Origin: Ecdyonurus torrentis
Taxonomy: Eukaryota > Arthropoda > Insecta > Ephemeroptera > Heptageniidae
Length of the DNA stretch: 64,000 nt
Direction: 5' to 3'
NCBI GenBank assembly: GCA_949318235.1
Contig: OX439129.1
Span: forward strand, 8,377,849 to 8,441,848
The position numbers and the translations under genes are program-made. Positions 1-11,664 of this stretch are shown in pieces; the stretch's first letter is position 1, and each line of letters starts with the position of its first letter. The notes under the pieces were generated by a model. That model was not told where the DNA came from and did no database searches. It was given only the letters and a program-made list of their open reading frames with translations.

Positions 1-346
1 ATAAAAGGAATTGTAAATTGTCTTGCATGAAGTTAAATAGCTTTCTTAATTATTTCATTTAATAAAATAATGGCAAAACAATAATATTATAAGCAATTTC
101 TTATTAACGTGATAACTTTTCCTACGTATTTATAATTACTTTTACATCATGAAATCTAGTAACAAAAAAAAAAAAAAAAAAAAAAAAAAAGTGGGAGTAG
201 GGCTTAAATTTTAATGCACGACAATTTATTTACGTATGTAAAAAAACAAACACTCAATTGAAATGTGACTATGTGTATAAAAATAAAAATTCGTATATTA
301 GATTATTATTTAAAAATTCTAATTATAACATTTTTTTTATTTACAG

Positions 347-652
347 TTGTGATTGCGTGTTTTCTATGCGAGGTAGAGGCTAAAAATAAAGCTGGAAAAA
401 TGGTGAAAAATGCAGCAAAAGCATACACTGCGCATAGTAAGTTTATTTATTTTATACATTACATTAGAGTATGCTCATATTGAAATTTTAATTTCTATTT
501 CAATTAAATGAAGACTCATAATAAAAATATGTAACTTTTGTTGTTGTTATAATTCAATTGTGCTGAAACGAATAACAAAGGAAATGAATAGTAGCTATGT
601 GTATCAAAATATTTACAATAAATAAATAATCAATACAACTTGTCATATTATA

Positions 653-730
<78 letters not shown>

Positions 731-1163
731 CATATGCATAAGCAAGTTATATGCATATTACGGCCAAAATTGAAATAAAAATAACACCTATAGAATAACA
801 ATAATTATATTACTTATAATGGGCATATACGTGAAGTAATTATAAAACATAAAATAGTAATTATAATTTTTAAGTATTATTTATAATAAAAGATAGAATT
901 GAGAGATTAAGCATGCACTACGAAAGGTGACCTTTTGTATAAACTTATATACAGTACTTGAGACATGGTGTATAAAATCGATCGACTTTTTAGTATTTAG
1001 TTACGCTACACAGTTCGGAACAGTAATTTATTTACTCTTAGATTGGTAGGGTTCAATCAATACAGGGTCGGCCTGGCCAGGTCCGCTAGTCCGCGATTGC
1101 GGACCGGGCCCCCCCGGGCGCGGGCCCTTGCCGTGCCCACAACAAAAAAAAAAAACGAAGAAG

Positions 1164-1198
<35 letters not shown>

Positions 1199-4100
1199 AG
1201 AAGAAGAAAAAAATTAAAAGGACAATTTCAGACTGATAAATTTTCTTTTTCTTTCAAAAGACGATAAGAAATTACATCCAATCTTAAAATTCTATCCGCT
1301 TTTTATTTTTAAAAAAATTGCACTCCTAGTGAACTCTAGTCTAGTGGTCAATTAGCAATTGTTTTGTTATTGTTCACCTCCTTCATATAATTTGTCCCCC
1401 TATATATTGTTAAAAATAATAAAAAAAAAAAAATGTGATTTTTTGATTGAACGGCGGGGAAGAAATGTGACTTGGTGCGGCAAATGTGTCGGTGTAACAA
1501 TACTAATTAGTAAAGATAAATTTATAATTAAATTATCGCTTCTTAATGTTTTCTAAACCAGAATATAAACACAATACTCAATACTGGTGCACTGAAACTG
1601 AAACGTACTCACTCAGTGTCCGCTAGAAAAGAATTGGATAAGTGTGGAGATGATCCTAAACAAAGAAAGCTGTCGTTCTCCGAGTTTAAATAAAATATTT
1701 GATTTTATTCAATTTTATTTTTTAATTTAAGCTTTTTTCTCAACACCATAATGCTGTTCGTAAACCCTGTTCTCTTGCACCAAAAAATGCGCATACCATT
1801 TGAATAACCAAAGGCGATCGTCAATTTTGGTGCAGAGAACAGGGTTTACGAACAGCATTCATATTTTTCTCCATTATCTTAGCTCATTTGAAAACATTAT
1901 AATGATTTTATTTGTAGTGTGCATGTCATAAAAATCTCATACAAAAGTGAAGTATTTTAAGTAAATTCCTAATTAAAAGGGGGCGTGGCCTCAAAAAAAT
2001 TTCGCCTGCGGCGCATTTTTTGGGGGCTTCGCCCCCAAACCCCCCTTTGTTCGCGGGCCCTTTTGTAATCTCGCGGACCGGGCCATTTCGTCCCAGGCCG
2101 ACCCTGAATCAATATGAATCACGCCTATATAGAAGTTTAAGTTCACTTTAATTATAAAGTTCTAAAATAGAAATAATAGTAAAATAATTTATTTCCTTAA
2201 AAATACAACGGAATTATTTTGAATTTATTTATAAAATAATTGATGACTTAATGAGTATGCTAATCTAAATGCCTAACACAAGGGACAATTACAAGATATT
2301 ATATTACAATTCATAAATTTGAATTGTAAATTCTTAAAATATTAAATTTAACATTTTCCTTTTTAAAGAAGATTCATAATGAGATATTATATAAAACATG
2401 ACAGAGAAGAAAATGAATTTGATATATGGAATAAGAAACGCTAGAGCAGTAAACACTATCTCTATTTAAGAATTTTTTTAAGATCGTTAAATATTTGTAA
2501 TTAATAAGTTAGAATTGATTGAAATTTGAATCAATTTGTCCATTTTATGAAAATTATAAAATTCATCTTATAATCATTATCCCTGTGATTTTAAAGAAAA
2601 AAATTTGAATTGTTTCCAAATTAGAAAATAGGAACCATAATCTTGTGTGTATAATAATAATAAAAGCTGTTTTATATGCATTGTAATAAAAGGTTACTTT
2701 GATCTCCTTAAAAAAAAATAATACCTAATATTCAACAGTGTGATATTCCAACGTTTATTCTATAGGGTGTATGCGTATGACGTCATATTTATTGCGCTTG
2801 GAGGCCATACTGGAGTAGTGAATGTGAATAACATTGCTCAGCATAGGACAAACTTCATTTAAGCCAATTTTCTTTGGGAAATTAGTTCATTTTTTGTTGT
2901 TATTTTTCTCACATACTTGAGTTACTAATTCAACATATTTACAGCATCAATGCTCTCAAAATTATTGCATTATAGTGGTTTAAAACTGGCCAAATGATTT
3001 ATTTTCCTATGCCACCCATGTTATTGAGTTATCCAACATGGCGTCGACTTTAATATGAATGCATAGACCCTATTCCGCCTTGTCGCAGCCAAGACAATAC
3101 TTGTTAGTAAAAGAAAGCCTAGAATTGCTGCATATTTGTTTATATAGTAAATATTTTGAAAACTAGGAACTATCGATTTTTCTTATGTATATATACATAC
3201 ATAAGCAATTTCACGCAGTAGTGATCATGACAGAAGCGCAACATGTGAGCTTTTAAACAAATCGATCATCATCATGTGTGTGTATGCGATTGATTTTTGA
3301 TTCCCCATTGCATGCCAATCGTATTCAAAAAGCAACAGCTATATTATTAATGTATCTGATGTGTGTATAAGTTGGTATAGTAGAGGCCAAAGCTTTTATT
3401 TGGAAGAACGAGGGATTTTTTTTTTTTTTTTTATAGAAATAATTTGTTGGACATTCAACCTTGGAATAGTAGAATAGTTTAAAATAAAAAATGTTCTTCA
3501 ATAATTGACGGCATTCCAAGACCACCACAGACTATACTGTATATTATAATATGATTTACGTATAATAATATCCCCCAGATATATTATGTTTAGCACTACT
3601 ATGTTCCTAGTTATAGAGAATAATAGAGATACTTACTTATTTTATGCATTATTTGTAATGTATACTCAGTGATATAACATAAACGCGAATTCATAACAGA
3701 GATAATAGTCCGAGATGTGTGCATGCAGGTTAATCTTTTGAAGCTCGCACACTGCAGCTGGGGCTTCATTACTGCATTATATTATATATAGTAAACCAAG
3801 GCAACTTAAAAAAAAAATACTTAAATTCGTATATGCTTTAATTCAACACACTTCTGATTGAATCTATTTGTTCCAAAACCCACTTCTTCCATTTTCAATA
3901 AAAGTGGGTTTTCTTATCACTATCAGGTAAGGTATCACTATCACCTTTGTTGAAAATGAAAGAAGAGGTTTTTGGAACTTGCAGACTTTAATGCACTTTA
4001 GAAATTTCATGACTAAAAATTAATTGTCTATACTACTGGAGACACATATCACTGTCTTCGTTCCTTTTCCTATCCTGTATAATTCTAAACTTGTGTATTT

Positions 4101-4275
4101 TCTGTTCTTAATTACAGAAGCTGCACGTACAGGAGCATCAGTATTTAAAATCCTGTTCCTGGTCGTTGCCGTGGTAGCAGGAATTATTGGTATCGTTGCT
4201 TGCGGATTTTTCGTGAAGCGTCGTTTACGAGGTAGCGAGAGTGAGGGCTTTGGGCTACTTCATAATGGACCATGA
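347..4275 (+). CDS. 3' part of a small single-pass membrane protein gene (unrecognised)
   Basis: Two exons are visible, 347-436 and 4118-4275; the start lies in an exon I cannot locate, probably before the window. Exon 347-436 follows a pyrimidine-rich TTTACAG acceptor and ends at a perfect GTAAGT donor. Exon 4118-4275 follows ATTACAG and ends at TGA. Both junctions are phase 1 and the frame stays open. The first exon gives a hydrophobic stretch (VIACFLCEVEA) that looks like the end of a signal peptide, then a Lys/Ala-rich segment. The second gives a Gly/Val/Ala-rich membrane helix (LFLVVAVVAGIIGIVACGFF), a basic stop-transfer patch (VKRRLRG) and a short acidic tail with SEGFGLL. I infer a small type I membrane protein of about 82 visible residues. 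No family recognised. The intron holds a hAT element and a MITE. Confidence 0.5.
649..729. repeat. (AT)n microsatellite
   Basis: About 80 bp of near-pure AT dinucleotide in the intron of the first plus-strand gene. A poly-A run also lies at 164-190. Confidence 0.95.
1063..2106. mobile_element. Non-autonomous hAT-type DNA transposon
   Basis: The element is 1044 bp with perfect 14-bp inverted ends (CAGGGTCGGCCTGG). It is flanked by an 8-bp direct repeat AATCAATA at 1055-1062 and 2107-2114, the target duplication expected of hAT elements. The ends are GC-rich and a hairpin (GGGGGCTTCGCCCCC) lies near 2022-2038. No transposase is encoded. It sits in the intron of the first plus-strand gene and itself contains a second MITE. 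Confidence 0.85.
1749..1863. mobile_element. MITE, TGTTCGTAAACC family, nested in the hAT element
   Basis: Inverted arms share TGCTGTTCGTAAACCCTG and continue to a small internal region; total about 110 bp. Other copies are at 5424-5541, 26210-26296 (decayed), 54977-55087 and a half copy at 55117-55143. Being inside the hAT copy, it inserted later than that element. Confidence 0.75.
2761..3073. mobile_element. TATAGGGTG-family MITE, copy 1
   Basis: About 313 bp, starting TATAGGGTGTATGCG and ending with the complement of a related end (GACCCTATT). The body holds GCCATACTGGAG and CATCAATGCTCTCAAAA, both shared with copies at 25766 and 41162. It lies in the intron of the first plus-strand gene. 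Confidence 0.75.
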
Positions 4276-5423
4276 ATTTATTATTCAAATTAATACCAAT
4301 TATGATAATCAATATGTCAACTGACATGCAAAAATCTAAAAAACTTTTACGTCAATAATATGTATTATGTGCATTAAAACAATATCACAATTAAACTGTC
4401 AAAATTCAGCAAAAAGAAAAAAATAATTATCAAATGCTGCTCGACAAATCAAAACTGGGGGGAATAATATAGTGAAATTTCTTTGTTTTATAGAGTATGT
4501 TTTACACAAATATGATGATTGTTTTGATGCACATACACTAATTAAAGTTTTTTTTTTTTTATAAATATATTTTGCCCGTAAATATAACATTCATTTCTCA
4601 ACGAAGCAAAGCCTAACTTTTTAATTATATAAAATTAAATAATTAAGGACTTAAACATCAAGGAGTTAAAGACAAAATTCTTTATAATATTTTATATAAT
4701 AGCGACGAATTGGTAATTTGTTTTCCAAAATAATTGTTTTAATAACGCATTTTTTGGCTTCTTAAATAACCTGTTTTCACTGATCAGACGGGATGATAAA
4801 GGACATTCATATTACGTCCTTTGCCCTCACTATGTAAGGTAATGTGTTTGTTAATAATTTCATAATTTGCAACAAATACGCACGGAAATTTCATGACTCA
4901 GTTTTTATTGATGTCAGCAAAACAGATATTAACTATTGTACGATTAAATTATAGACAACTATTTTTGAAAATAAATACCAATAATTATTAACAAAAGTCG
5001 GTCTTCTTGCCATAATTTTCATTATTATTATTCTCGATCACTTAATTTTTTTACAGGTATACAATTATTTATATTCCAATACCAAAAATAGATATTATAC
5101 AGATATAATTTTATAATAAATATTTAAAAAATATATATGAATATATTTATACATCAAAACTAATATTATAATATATATTATAGTAGCTAGATTATAATAT
5201 CATTATAAAATAAAGTAATATTTAGTAAACTGTGGCATTCGTGTATGTGATCTTTGTAAATGTTGTAGATAGCTGCAAAAGAAAAAAAATCGCGTGATGC
5301 ACATGCGATTTCTGTCCTTTATGCTTCCCCTATATATATCATGTGATTCACTGTGTTCTCAATCCTAATCCTTATACAGATCATAAAAACATTACATAAA
5401 CTTCCTGCATTTTACTTTACTCA

Positions 5424-5541
5424 TTAATGCTGTTCGTAAACCTTATTCTCTGCTCCTAAAATGACGATCAAGTATGGTTATTCAAATGGAATGCGCATTT
5501 TTTGGTGCAAGATAAAACAGGGTTTACAAACAACACTATTA
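5424..5541. mobile_element. MITE, TGTTCGTAAACC family
   Basis: Ends TGCTGTTCGTAAACC and its complement GGTTTACAAACAACA; the middle (TGGTTATTCAAATGGAATGC) matches the copies at 1749 and 54977. It lies in the gap between the two plus-strand genes. Confidence 0.7.
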
Positions 5542-5616
5542 TATCATTGCATTTACAAATGTTTGTAAAATTTATTTGTTTTATTTTTCTCCCTCAGTTC
5601 TTACAATCATCTTATC

Positions 5617-5649
<33 letters not shown>

Positions 5650-8372
5650 AAAACAATCGATCTACATGTAAATTAAATTTAAAGTAAAAAAAAAATGCTC
5701 AATACAAATTTTAATTTCCCTTGCAAAAATATTATTGTCTTCTTTATTTGCTCATAATTAACATCGCTTTGTATCTCAAATCATTCTTATCAATAAGCGC
5801 AGCTATACTACACAATTAACGTAAGAAAATGTAAAATTTTTGTTGTTTATATTTTAATTCAAGCGTACCTAATTAAACTGTAGTCTATTATCTTTAACTG
5901 ATAAATATAAAAAATAGAATAATAACAAATAAACACCAAATTATATAATTAATGTTTTTGCAGTATGGTAGAGAAATTATCAAGTGTCAATTATAAAAAT
6001 ACCAAGCAGAAATATATAACAATTTTTTTAATAAATTTTGTGTAGTAGACCACATATTGCGTCAATTGTTGTATAGATGAAATTTAATTGAATGCATTAT
6101 GATATTTTAATTATAATACGTGCCATAATTTGTAGGCATTAAAAAGTACGTGACGTGTATACAGTAAAGTTTTTCTTTGTTTCAGTCATATCAAATAAAA
6201 TATATTAATAAAACTTTTTTTTCCCCTTGAAAGTGCATAAACTTTAAAGTTGAGGTGGTTGCCTGAAATTGTGCGCTCGAACTATGGTTGAGCAAATAAA
6301 TACATAGTCCAGCATAATATATATAGGACAAAAGTCTTTTTTTTTGTTTTTTTTTAGCATTTTTCATAGCGAAATTAATGTGTGTTTTTTTTCTCGGGTC
6401 AAAATTCAACCTATAAAAAGCAACAATAGTTTGGGAGTAATATTTGTTAATTTTTAATTTGCAAGAAAAAAAAAATGTTGCTATACTGATCAATGTTATT
6501 TATTTCTCAAGAATGTTGTCGAAGCTCAAATCAATTAGTCAAACCACCCAATTATGCCTCAATGCCAATATAAAGTCTCCCTTAATTTTTATATAATAAT
6601 ATTTATTTTCAATGCTTTCGTTGTGACAATGTGACTACTACATTCCTTCTCCTATATTAGGAATAGAAAAATAACCAACTTCTATGACTGTTAGATTATA
6701 GGAAAACAAATAAGTGTGTAATAAAAATATATATAAAAAAATGTAATATATGTAAGCCATTGATGTGTGTTCCAAAAAAATATCGTGTAAAAAACGCTTG
6801 ATAATTTATAAAGTTTATAAGATGTTTAAAAAAAAATGAAGAAAACAAAATATGTATTTATGTTGGAAAAATAAAAATTATAAATAATAATAAAACTTTT
6901 CGTTTTTACATGTCCCACTGTTTCCTTTTAAACTTTTTAACTATATGTAAATGAAGTTATTTATGTATATATGTGTTGACTTCTTTTATTTTTTCAATTT
7001 TATATAATCTAATTGAACTTTTTTTTTTTTAAGAAAAAGTATATTTAATTTGCATATTAAGATTTAGGAATATTCCTTTTTTTTTTATTATTTTTTTTTA
7101 CGTAATTAACTTTCATTTTCCGTTATATAAAGAAATTATTTGTGGTTTTAAATTTATTATTTTTACCTTACATCATGATTTCTTTGAAAAAAAAGTACTT
7201 TATAATATCTCATGGTAAACTTAAATAACCTTTCTATATTTTTTAAAAGAAATTTTAAGGGAGATAAATAAAAAAATATATATATATATATAAATTTTAC
7301 TTTATAAAGAAATTTACATTTTGTTTCATCACCACATATCTGATTTGGTCGCACTCATTAGAAGGACTCTAATGTTATATTCAATAAATTCGTTTACATA
7401 GAAATTTAACGTTAGTTGTAAATGCATATTAATTGCAATTATAATAATTATACACATTAAAAACATTGCTTCGTATGAATAGAATTTACGAGACATAAAG
7501 ACAAAGGAAATAATAATAAGGCTTTTGCTTATTATTAATTAGTGTTTGCGTTTGTGTAAAATCTATTAAATTTTAATACCTAATAAATTTATGTTATACA
7601 TGTCCTATCATATATTATCCTACATTTCTATATAAAAGTGACGTTGATAATCATGGAGAATCGTTTTTATTTCTAATATGATTTGAAATAAAGTTGCTAA
7701 TTTTATTTTATTGCATGCAAAATTAACATCCATTCAAAACATAATATAATTATTATGTAAAAACACTTAAAATTCCATTGCTATGAAAATGAATTATTTT
7801 ATTATTATTATTTATTTTAGTGCCAACAGCTTTAGCAATAATAAATAAATTTAATAATAATACATTTACTAAAATAATATAGCAATTATTGAAAAAAAGA
7901 ATCAGAAGGTTGACTTATACGATTATTAACCAGTTTCTGATATATTGAATACGTATAACTTAATTGAATCTTCAGCTTTTATATCTAGTATATGATTTAT
8001 TCATTTTCCTCAGCATGTTTTGCAAATTGCTCGATTATTTATTCTATTTATATCTTAAACCACAATTACGAAAGTAATTTTAACAGACTTTTTCTTATGT
8101 ACAATTTTAAAAAACAGTAATTGAATATTTTGTTAAGAAATAAATACTATATATACGTATATATTATATAAATATATATATATATATATGTTTAAACAAA
8201 TTTACAACAGGCTATAATATACTTTGCATGGCTAAAAATCATTTATATATTCACAAAATTTCCTTTATATACTCGTAGACTGTGTATATTTTGGGTAAAT
8301 TTTCACAATTTAGGAATAAATATAAAACTCACGCAATTTGTGTATAGTTTATTATACACCATGCAGTATAAA

Positions 8373-8485
<113 letters not shown>

Positions 8486-9071
8486 TATTGTATTATTTTT
8501 AATGTATATAATTATAAATCTATTTTTAGTCCTAAACGTATACCTCCAATAGTAAAATGTTGTATTTTTTTATTTTTAATTATGCATATAATTTTTTAAA
8601 TAGTGAATTGCAAATAAGTTTTTAATATATATAGGAAAATTATAATAATAATAATAACAACAAAATATTAAAGAAATTGTAGTATAAAAAAAAAAGGTAT
8701 ACAAAAGGAGGTAATTTTTTCGCGTCTGGCGCATGCTAAAGCTAAGCAACCAATGAGGGTAGTAGAATTTTTTTTTTTTTTTAACTGATAAGCTGTACAA
8801 TGTTTGATGTTAAGAAACGACAAGCAACACGCTACTTAAAACTTATTTCTTGAGCTAAAAAAGCTAGCTATATAACATTAGCAGTAGTATATAGTAAGGG
8901 TACAGGTTGTAAACATTAGAGAGAGAAAAAAAAACATACGATTGGATAAAAATGTTTTATAGTTAAAATTATATACGAATAAATATATTTAACGAATCAA
9001 TTAACATTATTTTTGTTTTATTATATTATTTATTGGCACTTTAAATACAATGCCTAAAATGATGATTCGTG

Positions 9072-10640
9072 ATGTGCAAGATTATGAATAAACGATACGG
9101 AAGATGTTGTTGTATTTTTACATGTTTAAGTATTTCTGCTGGCTTAGCTCTTGTTTTTCTTGGAATCTTCTTAGTTTTACTTGGATTATTACAATCATCA
9201 GGTAAGTTTATCTTTTATTTATTCAAAATTATGATTAGCATTAATCACAAAAACTTTTATATTTAATATTTGAATACTTATTTATTGTTTCATTATGTTA
9301 TTATTATTTATGAAACCGCCTGTAAAATAGGCAACTTTTTGATCAACAATGGCATGCAGGTTGCGGAAATTAAGGATACTCTCAAACAAAAAAAAATATA
9401 TAATAATATTAAATTTTACTCCTAAAAGTATGTAGTTTTCTTTATTTCTTTCATGATTATTCAGTTATTCATGCAATTTTTTTATAATTATTATTATGAT
9501 TGAATTTTTAATAGAAAAACTACAGAATTCTACAAGGTAATCTCTCGCATTTTCTTAATTGAAATCATGAAACTTGTTAACATATTTTTGTGTAAACGAC
9601 TCCTTATAATAATTGTTCTTCATTTCTAATTTACAGCATATATAAACAGATAATGTTTTTTTTTTTTTTTTTTTTTTTTTTTTTGTAAAATTTGTATAAC
9701 TTTTTACGCTGCAGATGATTTTTTGCTATCCACGCGTTTCCCGTCTATTGTATTGATGTATAATATTATACTATAGTATTGACTAGTAAAGGAACAACGG
9801 TTTTGAGGCCGACTATAAGCGATTTCAGTCACATCCGCTTCCGTTTCTCCTTATACGCATGTGCAGTAAGTCGAAACGGAAGCGGATGTGATCGAAATTG
9901 CTTATAGTCGGCTGCAAAACAGTTGTACCTTTATCAGTCAATATAATATTATGAAAAAGAAAAATACAGATTAAAAAATTGTTTTTAGTAATTTTTACGT
10001 CTTAAATATTAATGTAATTTATGTAATATATATTATTTATAAAGCTATAGCTTTATAAATAATATATATTACATAAATTCTAGAGAAGCTAGAAAAATTT
10101 AGAATCAATACAAAATTATTACTGTGTGTTATTGTTATTATTGCATTATCATAACTAAAATTACGGCTATTTATCAGTTATTTATTTATTTATGTTTTTT
10201 TTTTCTGTACTTTACTTGAGACAAAATGAGAGGAAGAAAATGCAAAGAGACTGTTTTGATAAAAAGTATTATAATAAATTATTGTTTGTTAATTGAGGGC
10301 AAATGGCATAATGAGGGCGCATATATACAAGTATAATATGAAAAATATTAACAATATTATAAGCATGCAGACTAAATAATAATATAAATTATCCTGAACC
10401 TAATTATGTTATGAAGAAATTCAGATTTTTTGAAATTATTTTTAAACAATAAATTTGTAAACAGACACGTGAAAATAAATAAATAAATTCCTTCAAAACT
10501 TAACTTATTGGCTATATATTGAAATGCTAATATATATATATAATAAACAATTTGTATTTTGAAGAAAAAAAAATCTATTTTTAAACACAAACTTTTTACT
10601 AGCGTTTATTTTTAGTACTATTTTAATATGTAATGTAATG

Positions 10641-10709
<69 letters not shown>

Positions 10710-11582
10710 TGTATGTATGTATATAAATAAGAAGTTATTTATAAATCGGATGACGTATACGGATGGAATAAATTATTAAATCTTTAGTTACTTATATATT
10801 TAAATAATAGCTATTATTTTATACATATAAAAAAGAAATATATATATATATATATATATATATATTGATTTATTATTGCAGAATAATTACAAAGAACTTA
10901 AATATTTTAGGTACACATGCACGCAAATATGATTGTTTTTTTATGATAATATCCTGCGATACTTTTATAATGTGCGTATATATAAATAAAATATTGTGTA
11001 CAAGCAATATACACTTCGCGTGTTCTTAATTTTTGCTTGGGCTTTTGTGCGCATTTAATATACATTACAATATAAATAAAATTATAATAATAAAAGAAAA
11101 AAATTACATTGTTATTTTTAACATAATTGTATAAAAATAAAACAAAAGAACGGTCACAGTTCCTCTCTAAGCTGTAAATGATCAATGATCACGTTAAATC
11201 TGACAATATTGAAAACTTATATAATGACGATTAATCCATAAGAATTATAATCATTTTGAATTGGGCGCTTGAGAAGTTCGGACCGTCCCATCAACACTAT
11301 GGGAAAATTATTCTATATAAGCTTCCAGTGACAGAAAACCTGGCGCACTGATACACCTGTTTTTTAAAATTAAATATAAATAATCATATATCAGGTACAA
11401 AGTTTAAAATTATTTTAAAAAATTACCGCGAATTTACATTAAATTATTGAAACTTAAATACTCTTGTGATAGCATTTTTAATATAACGTCATCAATTTCT
11501 TATCTTTTAATTTTAGCTTTAAAAAAGAGACATCTATCTACAACTATACAAAGTTGTATTCTGGGGGAGGGGGGATTGGGGG

Positions 11583-11664
<82 letters not shown>

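Noticed and set aside
1043..1267. Basic open frame with a long Lys run
   Set aside because: It spans the end and poly-A of the hAT element; not a gene.
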